Assembly (NCBI GenBank): GCA_028023455.1
Contig: JAQFVV010012529.1
Coordinates: 2,854,001 to 2,918,000, forward strand
From: Epiperipatus broadwayi
Taxonomy: Eukaryota > Onychophora > Udeonychophora > Euonychophora > Peripatidae
DNA length: 64,000 bases
Reading direction: 5' to 3'
In this document: piece by piece, positions 56,121 to 64,000 of the stretch
Position numbering within the stretch: the first letter of the stretch is position 1
Layout of the letters: each line of letters opens with the position of its first letter
Made by a program: the position numbers and the translations under genes
The notes under the pieces: model-generated
Told to the model about the DNA's origin: nothing
Databases searched by the model: none
The model's input: the letters and a program-made list of their open reading frames with translations, nothing else

Positions 56121-57880
56121 TGTCACATTTTTATAAATTTAATTAATAATATATATATAACATTTCAGTTTTATGCATATAAAGACATTTCTGAAGCTAA
56201 AAATAATGTTCATATTCACTGCATATTTTAAGTGTTCCTATTAATAGTTATAAATGATTCCTGATACAAAATTCAGTTTTATATTTTATTTGATCTCTTG
56301 GTTAGAATTAATTTATCTTACAAATGAACCTTTTGCATGAAACTTTATTGCAGAAGATATAGAGAATGGATGGGTATGAACTAGGTTTACTTTTAAAATA
56401 ATAATAATAATGTTACATTATTCCAGTTATTGAGAATGTTATTTTCTTTAAATATTTTAACAAAAACAATATTTTCTGCAGTTTTTTTTACAGTTTTAAC
56501 CATTTTATTTTTTAGAAATATCATTTTTTAAACTTACACAAATAAATAGATTATTTTAGGCTCTATAATAAATTTTAATATTTGATAACAAAATTTTAAT
56601 AGGAAAAGGAACAATTTTAGTTTAATATAAAAATTATTTAACTTTTTGTTGTATCACTATTGTTTTATAAATGGCACATGTAAAAATAAAGAGATTGTAG
56701 TATTAAAGTGAAAAATAATTGTTTAAGATGTAATTTTTTTAGATGTGCAATAAAAAAATATAAAAGAACATCCATTATGTTAAAAATCTTTTATAATATA
56801 AAATTGAATTTGATGCATGATTTATTTTAAGTCAATCAGACTAATCTTGCATGAATGAGGATTTAGTTAAGTCTAGTAAAATTACATAATTGAATTTGTA
56901 ATATCTTGATATTATTCAAGAGTTTTGTTATTGATTTTTATAATTCTCTATAAATACATTTATGCTACATTAAGTATTTTACTTTCAGTCCAACTACAAA
57001 CATTATATATATATATATAACTTATTATGTAGAGATTTTTTTATATCTATCATGCTAATATGCAAGAAAGAAAAAGAAAAGTTGGATATCAGATATTGTG
57101 GCCTGTTTATAAAATTGGAAGAAAACAACTTTTATATTTTTATAAGTTTACATTTAAATACTGTTCACATTATCATTAATATTCTAAAATAGTTGAAGTA
57201 GTATAAGTCAAATATTTATAGTATAGTGCTTTAACTCTTCTGCCAGGCAATAAATATAATTATCAGTAAAGAAGCTTGATCATCATCAGTGGTAATTTTT
57301 CATTACTTATCTTCTTATTACCATTTATTCTAACAACATGATTTTACATCTTTATATATACAAACTTTTATTTAAAAAAAATAATATTGTAAATAGTTTT
57401 TTAAATGAATTAAAATTAATGTGAATATTGTAAATTTAAAGTGAATTATCAAACATTTTAAATAAATTTTTATTGAAAAAAAAATTTTTATTGGAAAAAA
57501 AATAGTATTTTTTTTTTTTTTGCTTTTGTGTTTTATATATATCTTTAAATAAATTATTCATAAATTGCAAAGTTTAAATTTTATAAGAAGGGAGAATGTT
57601 TGTTATTTTAAAAATTATGCATTTATTATTTTAAAAACATGTTTAACTTCATTATTTACTCTGCTTTTACTAGGAATTTGCATAGGATTAGATGCAACTG
57701 TTAAAACAGTTATGGTAAAACAATCTGGTTTCACATCCTGAACAAATGAAGCTGAATATTATTCTACCACCGCAACTTGTACATTAATATGTAATGAAAA
57801 AAAACCAGTTTGAATGTAAATATCAAAAACTTAGATATGATGAGAACATCACATTTATAGCTAAAAATAAAAAGTCATTA
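56121..57880. other. AT-rich non-coding stretch, no gene seen
   Basis: Low complexity. No supported feature. Confidence 0.5.
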
Positions 57881-57889
57881 TGACAGTGT

Positions 57890-58040
57890 TATAAGTACAT
57901 AGTGAAAATATTGAATTGTTTCTAAATATGAAGAAGACAAAAATTATAACAACAGAAATGGTAGCTGACTTTAATTTTGTGGTAAAAATCTAAATCATTG
58001 ACAGTTTTGTCATCTTGGATCATTCAACATCAGCAAATCC
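57890..58040 (+). pseudogene. LINE RT fragment
   Basis: ELFLNMKKTKIITTEMV, then (after a stop) IDSFVILDHS, the post-active-site RT block in which many LINEs carry L-N-x-x-KTK-x-M followed by x-x-F-x-x-LG. About 45 codons only, lying 380 bp upstream of the terminal exon. Confidence 0.5.
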
Positions 58041-58416
58041 ACCAGCAGTCAAAAAATTCATATTAACCCTCTCCCTTTTATAGAAATAATAATATAATGT
58101 ATTAATAATATATTAGTTGTTAAATAGCAAGTACAGTAACTTTTAATTGTACTGATACAGTCTTATCATATTCACTTTACTATGATATTGATATTCATTT
58201 TACTTTCTGCCATGAGGTCTTTCATATGACAGTAAGCTGGTTTTCAGTATTGTGAAAAATGCTAATAAATTAGCATTCACAAGTTTTAAGAAAATTATAT
58301 AAAATAGAATAAGTAGCTTAAAATAAAGTATTGAACTGGGTTCTTCCAAATAAAATTTATTTTTGCTGGGTTTAAAGACCCTTTTAACGTATAATCTTTT
58401 ATCTTTAACATTGCAG

Positions 58417-58625
58417 GAACAGACCAGTCATTCAAACAGATGGGAGAATATTATTGTAGCATAACTATCAACAATACCCATGGCAAGATCAAGCTATTTG
58501 CTGACTGGTCCACCCCAACTGCTGGAACAAAACCCTTGCTATCCAAAGTATTTTATGAGGATCAAACTCAGGCACCAGCCAAACATGATGTAATGGTTGG
58601 TGAATATCCAGATGTCATGGTTTGA
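58417..58625 (+). CDS. Terminal coding exon of an unrecognised host gene
   Basis: An acceptor (ttatctttaacattgcag, AG at 58,415-58,416) with a good pyrimidine-rich lead opens an exon with 2 nt of a split codon, then 68 codons to TGA at 58,623-58,625. The peptide reads TDQSFKQMGEYYCSI..., continues with TPTAGTKPLLSKVFYEDQ, and ends HDVMVGEYPDVMV. Codon use is balanced and base composition clearly less AT-rich than the surroundings, and there is no internal stop or transposon motif. The product is unknown: no domain recognised. The near-repeat VMVGEYPDVMV is at the very C-terminus. The less AT-rich sequence continues to about 59,050 and may be 3' UTR, although no clear polyadenylation signal was seen nearby. 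An internal ATG at 58,440 exists, but the splice reading is preferred. Confidence 0.6.
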
Positions 58626-59200
58626 AAATACATTTGGACACATAGATCAACTTCAATAATCAGCTGGTTCAATCATAACATATAATCAACTTACACCAAG
58701 TTTATATGTGCTGGTACACCTATATTTCATATCCCAAAGTTGCTAGTGCCAAATGTAACAGTCCAGTCCATCCATGTATATAGGGGAAAGAGAGCAAGAT
58801 CGCATCTAACTACTGTCGGACCTAGGGTCTTCATGTAGGATGCTAGAGATAACACAATGAAGTACCTGACTCATGATTACATCTATCTTTAATAGAATAG
58901 CCTAAGCATTATCCATCAAATCTATATGTAATTTAAATCAGTTCATCTAACATCTCACCTCTCTTTTTCAGAACCGTTGCCTCAAATATTTGAACTCTGG
59001 AAGAATTCGTGTTTGACTCTCTTAACAGGGATGTACCTATGCAAACTATCAATCAATAACTAAAATAACTCATCCTATCTATTACTACGAAATAACCTTT
59101 ATTTAACATTTTCTCTCATGCTTATCAAACAATAATGTGTGTGTGTGCATGTGTAAAATATTGGTTATAAGATTGAATGTAAATGCTGGATCAACAAAAC
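58626..59200 (+). other. Possible 3' UTR of the terminal exon
   Basis: Non-coding but more complex than flanking DNA (ccagtccatccatgtatata, ctactgtcggacctagggtc). It includes one (GT)n run at 59,134-59,143. The end is not defined. Confidence 0.3.
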
Positions 59201-59975
59201 TACAGAAATCTTGTCAATTAACAAAACTTCATAATATTTATTTATAAAAACAAAATATATTCAAAACATAAAACAAATTATCAATCAATATAGAAAAGAA
59301 AATTCCCCCCAAAAAATATTTACAAGTGCAACTAAATTATTTGGATATATTCCTCTGTATTTACAACTTATATGTCTATGATGAGTATCTATAAAAACTA
59401 TTTACCCTTGTTTCCCATGATAGACACCCATAATATAGACATCTATATATCCAAAATAATGAAAAAATATATTAATTAAAAGTGAGATTGCTAACTAAAT
59501 TAAAATTTTAAATGTAACTCCAGATGCAGTATGCAGTTTTAAGTGTGGAAATTGATTAATCTAAAATAATCATCTTGCATATCTAGATATCATGTAAAAA
59601 TATATAATAATAAGACAACACATGATATAATAGAAAATAAAATTATAAAGAATATTAATTTAAAAGCGTTAATCATTTATTCATTATACTATAAATAGTC
59701 ATGTCATGTTGTGGCATTGGTTATTTTAGTGACTTTAAAAGAGAAAAACTCTTACCATTTAAGTATTCTGTTTGAGCACTCAATTTCATATTCATAGATG
59801 AAAATCAAGTATTTTGGCAAAAAAATTACCGAGATTTTATTAAAAAGAAAAAGACTTTTCAACCTCCCCCCCCACTCTCTTGACACTTTCTTATGTTGGA
59901 CTGTTCCATGTTGAATTATCATTAGTACTTCCTAAATATAAGACTGATATAATAAAATAAAAATACAGATCTATA
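59201..59975. other. AT-rich non-coding stretch, no gene seen
   Basis: AT-rich; a C-run is at about 59,866-59,874. No supported gene. Confidence 0.5.
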
Positions 59976-59979
59976 CAAA

Positions 59980-60265
59980 AGAAAAGAAAACATAATTTTA
60001 CAATATTTCATGAATCGATATGATTAGGCACAATTCATCCTCAGAGTCCTTACATAAACAGTTTTTACAATTTATGCAATTTTTATTATAGATGTTGAGA
60101 ACTGATGATTCTAAATAGCACATTCTGAACTTATTTAAATTGGCAGTGGGTGGTTTTGCTATTCCTCATGTAGATTTCCATCTTGTGTGGATCCAGCTTA
60201 TCAGGCACTTAAATTGTAGACAGTTAAATATTAATTTTTACATGGCCATAGTGGAAAAATGCTCC
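59980..60265 (-). pseudogene. Possible LINE C-terminal Cys-rich fragment
   Basis: Minus strand: a reading through ANLNKFRMCYLESS and NKNCINCKNCLCKDSEDELC, a cluster of Cys in the arrangement seen at the C-terminus of the 12.2-17.9 kb LINE (NCTNIDDVCRLCKRET). Interrupted upstream. Assignment is by resemblance of this cluster only. Confidence 0.35.
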
Positions 60266-61460
60266 ACCTGAAGACAATTAATCATTCTAGCCAAAGTATA
60301 TCATATTTTAACTATATACACAGGTATATATAAATATATATGTGGTTTGCATTTAATAAAAATATATCTGTAGATAGAATACAGCTATTTACTATTATAT
60401 AAAGATGTTAAGAAAGAAGCAGTGAATGATCTGGATTATTTTGATAAATATTTTCAAAGAGAAACACATTTGACATTTTAGAAGATTGATATGGAATTCA
60501 AATGTCAGGTAGAAAATATTTTTCAAATTAAATGATATAATTTGATTAGATATAAAGTTTAAGTAGTGATTGCTACTTTATTTCTAGTTTGCTTAATATT
60601 TATTTTGATGTGAACGAAATGGGGGATTGTTTTGATGAGATGGAATTACCATTGGAAGATTCTTATATATATGCTCTGACTGTATGTCTACATTTGTAAA
60701 TCATAACAAAGAACTTAATATACTAAACAAGATTGAGGTAAGAAGTTTAAAGTGAAAAGAAATAAGTGAAATAAATATAAAAATATCATTAATTGAATAA
60801 GAAATTGTTATATATTTAATTTTTAAAATTAAAATAATCTTAAACCAAATGTTAAATATTTAGAAATTTAATTGAATAAAATGCACATACTGTAAAAAAG
60901 AGAGAGAGAGAGAGTGAATGAGAAATAAAGTGTTTAATTGACTTTTAAAAAGTAAAAGCTATTCTATGGTCACTGAAATTCAACTTAAAAAAAAGTGTAC
61001 TAAATATTTTTTTTTTGAATATGAATTTAAAGAAATATTAAATTGGTAAGTTGAATACATGTGTAAAAAGTGTATTATTAGAAAGATTGGATAAGAAATT
61101 TTTTATTGGAAATGTTTAGAAAAGGAAGCATATTTGAAAGGTTCTTAGAGATTAAACGATTTAGGAACATTATGTTGGAGAGAACTATGTAGAATGAAAG
61201 ATAGGATGAAAAGGAAAAGCTGGTAAATGATCCTAAGGATAGAAGAATAGGATGATAGTTGAGGATTCATAGACAAGGTAATATAGGATCTATCTGTAGA
61301 GTTATAGATCAAATTACTTTTTATGAATTGGTATAATTTGGACAATATTTTTGAAATATGTGATGATTCTATTGCATGATGGAAAATATCTGATTATAAT
61401 AGAAAAACTTATTTATATATATTAATAGTTTGGAGAGAAAAAATATTTTCCATTTGTTAG
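60266..61460. other. AT-rich stretch, no gene seen
   Basis: (AG)n at about 60,899-60,914. The open frame 61,145-61,345 (minus) is unrecognised. Confidence 0.5.
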
Positions 61461-62684
61461 ATTTTTTTTTTTAATTTTTTTTATTTCACTCAGTAGTATG
61501 AAACTTACTTATAGCAATATCTTCACATGTATGGTGCTTTCTTCAACAACTTTCTCCAATTTTACTCTTGCAACAAGAATGAGTCAATATAAATTATTTT
61601 CATACTATTCTTGTCATCTGTTTATATTAAGTAGTAGATGTCTTTTACTAATTTTTAATAATATTCAGTTAACATGTGATGTGATGCACTGTGACTTCTC
61701 CTTATACGGAGTCAGGAATCTCTCAGCAACAATGCCCATAGAAACCTGTTAGCCACTATACTTTCCCTTTCCATTCTCCACCCTAAGTTTTCCCATATCC
61801 TGCTCCATCCCATTTCCACAACATAATCTTTGTTAACTCCATGGCCTTTATATCTAATTCCCTCTTATCTTTTCCCAAACCCAGCATAAAAATCAATAAA
61901 CACTTTCTCTATAATCACTTTCCTTATATTTATTCTTCCATAACTCTATTATTTGTATCCTTTCTGCTTTCAGGCATTTACATTCAATTAACAGATGCCT
62001 AATATTTTCTATGCCTTCCTTACACAAGTTGCTGACTAAATCACGCATGTTTTTCCATTTATGTGTATAATTCCCTGTTGCTAAAGATCCTGTTCAAGCC
62101 TTAAACAGTAACCTACTTTCCTTGCTATTATCATAAATTAACTTGCGCCTAATATTCCGTTTACTTCTATATATATATATATTTACTCTTTTTACTCTCC
62201 ATACTAGTTCTCCATCTCTCCAATTCCCTATTCTTTATTAATGCATTTATTCTTCTATCCCATTCCTTATCACTATAATACTCAACAATTATCCTAACAC
62301 AATCATCCCACCTTTTGTACAAGTATACTGATATAAATTCTTTATCCAAATCTTTTACATATCGCATTACCTTCCTCACCCATCTTGTTATATGACCTTT
62401 ATTCATAACCCAATTAAATAGAATTTTGGCCATTCTTTTATTATCCATAAACTGCAATCTACCAAACATTTTCATTTTGCTTTTTGCATCCCTCATATAA
62501 AAACTTGACTATCCCATTTCTCCCTGAATTGCCTCCTTTGCCGTCCACACTTCTACATCTAATGCATGTTTTCCTACTCCTCTTTGTACTTTTTTCAAGC
62601 AATCTAATATCCCTTTACTAACACATAACGCATCATTACCATATGTTAACCCTGCTATCGCTACTCCCTTCCATACAAATAGTT
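61461..62684 (-). pseudogene. LINE 3' part, family A, copy 2
   Basis: Minus strand. After the Tigger-like insertion the reading GVAIAGLTYGND (about 62,665-62,630), KVQRGVGKHALDVEV and AKEAIQGEMG leads to the 109-codon open frame 62,496-62,167: MRDAKSKMKMFGRLQFMDNK, NWVMNKGHITRWVRKV, LYKRWDDCVRII, INALIKNRELERW. It is longer and better preserved than the copy at 35.4-36.5 kb. Its 3' end passes GVRNLSATMP-complement sequence at 61,680-61,740 to a T-run at 61,461-61,483 (poly(A) on the minus strand). With the RT at 63.6-63.9 kb it probably forms one element split by a MITE. Confidence 0.75.
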
Positions 62685-62685
62685 A

Positions 62686-63564
62686 CACCTGTACTCCCCT
62701 TAGCGATGGCAATTGGTTCTCCAGAACTCATCATTAAGCAAGAATATCATATGCAGAATACGTGTTTATAATGGGGGTCTATGGGAAAAAAATTGATCGG
62801 TTCCTAAAGCTAAAAAATTACACTAACTTGGGAATAAAGTACATATTAAAAAAATTATTTATCGAATGCAGTGTACATGTAAACTATACAGTATCTAAAA
62901 AGAAAAGTTTTATATCACTAGGGGAAAAAATGCTATTTTCTATGTTTTAGAAGTACAGTATAGCAAAAAGAAAGAGAAAGTGAAGCTAAATTTTAAGTTT
63001 TTATATTCTTCCGCAGAAGTTTTTCATCATAATGAAAAAAAAATCCATACTGAAGTGCATTTTTTTAAAAAAAAATTCACTTTATTCTAGCTTCATTATC
63101 TATGCAAATAACGCATATATATATTACTGTACATTTATGTTTATTACTTATGTGAAATTATTAAAATTAAAAAACAATGTTTAATTATAAATTATTTAAT
63201 TGAACATAGTGACTTATTACTGTACACCAGAGTAACAAAACGTGTATGCATATCGTAAATCAGTCAGCTTTAGAAAAAAAAAAAAATCAACTTATTTTAA
63301 AAGAAAAAAAAATCTTAACTGTACTAATTTTCTAAAACATTTGCTAAGTTTATTTTTCTTTTATTTTATATTTGCTATAAGTCGATTCTCTGACATCATC
63401 AGTGATGTAAAATTCAAGACGGCTGCCAAAAAAATTTTAAAAAATTTTTTCCTTGATCATTATAGTGAATAATCTATTGTAAATCAAAGTAGTGGGTACA
63501 AATTGATGATGATCGCTATTGTGAAATATCGCAAAGTAGCCAATCGCTAAGTGAGGTCTAGGTG
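62686..63564. mobile_element. Pogo/Tigger-like MITE inserted in LINE family A
   Basis: Inverted ends: the left reads CACCTGTACTCCCCTTAGCG and the complement of the right reads CACCTAGACCTCACTTAGCG, then ATTGGC on one side and ATGGCAATTGG on the other. TA flanks both ends (62,684-62,685 and 63,565-63,566). The length is 879 bp with no transposase. The opening CACCT-x-x-x-CTC resembles that of the 26.7-27.7 kb element (CACCYRGGTCTC), so they may be relatives. The LINE reading is present on both sides. Confidence 0.7.
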
Positions 63565-63566
63565 TA

Positions 63567-64000
63567 TATCTATTCATCACACAAACTTTATATCCTCCAA
63601 TAAAAATTCTTTGTCTTCTCTTTCCCCAGTGTTAATCATCATTACTTTTGATTTTTCTTCACTAAACTTAATCCTCATTTCTTTACCCACCCTTGTGCAT
63701 GTCCTCAGCATAATTTCCATATCTTCTCTTCTTTCTGTGCACAAAAAGTCATCATTTGCAAATAAAAGACCAGATAATGTATATATTCCCTTGCCATCTA
63801 TTAATGATATCTCTAACCCTCTTCCTAATCTTTCTATTGCTCTATCCATTTCTCTCAAATACAACAAAAACAAAATAGGTGACATAGGGCATCCTTGCCT
63901 TAGTCCCACCCCATTTTTAACTTTAACTGATTTTATATTCCCTAATTGATATGTATAGTAATTATTTTCATATAATTTCTTAATAATATCTACTAAAGCT
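63567..64000 (-). pseudogene. LINE reverse transcriptase, family A (runs off the window)
   Basis: The minus frame 63,909-63,577 (110 codons), open-ended upstream toward 64,000, reads MGLRQGCPMSPILFLLYLRE, the RT block before the active site, then LSGLLFANDDFLCTERRE, the catalytic box with both Asp present but an Asn inserted before them (usual form F-A-D-D), then MRIKFSEEKSKVMMIN. Coding continues to LEDIKFV before the MITE. About 70 codons that should link this with GVAIAGLTY at 62,665 are missing. The upstream RT half and endonuclease lie outside the window. Confidence 0.85.

Noticed and set aside
1-64000. CRISPR array, bacterial operon or phage-defence system
   Set aside because: No regularly spaced repeats with unique spacers, no ribosome-binding-site/ORF clusters, and no long bacterial-type genes; the element types are eukaryotic.

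Overview
The window is very AT-rich, CpG-poor animal-type DNA with almost no protein-coding gene content. Apart from one good terminal-exon candidate, what can be read is transposable elements, most of them decayed. The mix is a Ty3/Gypsy LTR element, several non-LTR (LINE) lineages, Penelope-like elements (PLEs) with GIY-YIG endonuclease tails and hammerhead-like stems, tRNA-derived SINEs, and hAT-like and pogo/Tigger-like non-autonomous DNA transposons. Together with the low CpG content outside one island, this points to an invertebrate metazoan nuclear genome. I could not fix the phylum.

Layout. 1.8-8.7 kb: a decayed Gypsy element with both LTRs, a candidate PBS and PPT; a hAT-like MITE with an 8-bp target duplication sits inside its 3' LTR. 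8.85-9.2 kb: a short PLE foldback with a 15-bp target duplication. 12.2-17.9 kb (minus): an L1/Tx1-like LINE (ORF1 with zinc knuckles, ORF2 with endonuclease, RT and C-terminal Cys-rich region), broken inside the endonuclease by a near-perfect ~1 kb PLE palindrome. 18.4 kb: another PLE endonuclease tail. 19.8-21.5 kb: the one CpG-retaining, less AT-rich island, with a consensus splice donor at 20,827, a candidate promoter/first exon. 26.7-27.7 kb: a Tigger-like MITE. 28.1-29.1 kb: a heavily decayed LINE RT, next to a 75-codon ORF with a membrane segment. 33.1-33.5 kb: a SINE foldback. 34.6-35.0 kb: a polyadenylated unit. 35.4-36.5 and 61.5-64.0 kb: two copies of one LINE family; the second is interrupted by another Tigger-like MITE. 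37.4-38.8 kb: a different LINE with a polyadenylated insertion. 47.5-48.3 kb: a repeat foldback. 49.4-51.0 kb: two convergent LINE relics with an almost C-free tract between them. 51.4-52.45 kb: a third PLE palindrome. 58.4 kb: a well-formed terminal coding exon (acceptor, 68 codons, stop) of an unrecognised host gene.

If the 20.8 kb donor and the 58.4 kb acceptor belong to one gene, the intervening ~37 kb would be a single repeat-filled intron or contain exons I did not recognise; that is inference. The most distinctive pattern is the repeated PLE architecture: three head-to-head inverted pairs of PLE 3' ends, each carrying two copies of a hammerhead-ribozyme-like stem with the same one-nucleotide departure from the canonical core, plus one solitary example at 40.0 kb. 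I found no CRISPR, bacterial operon, rRNA or intact tRNA.
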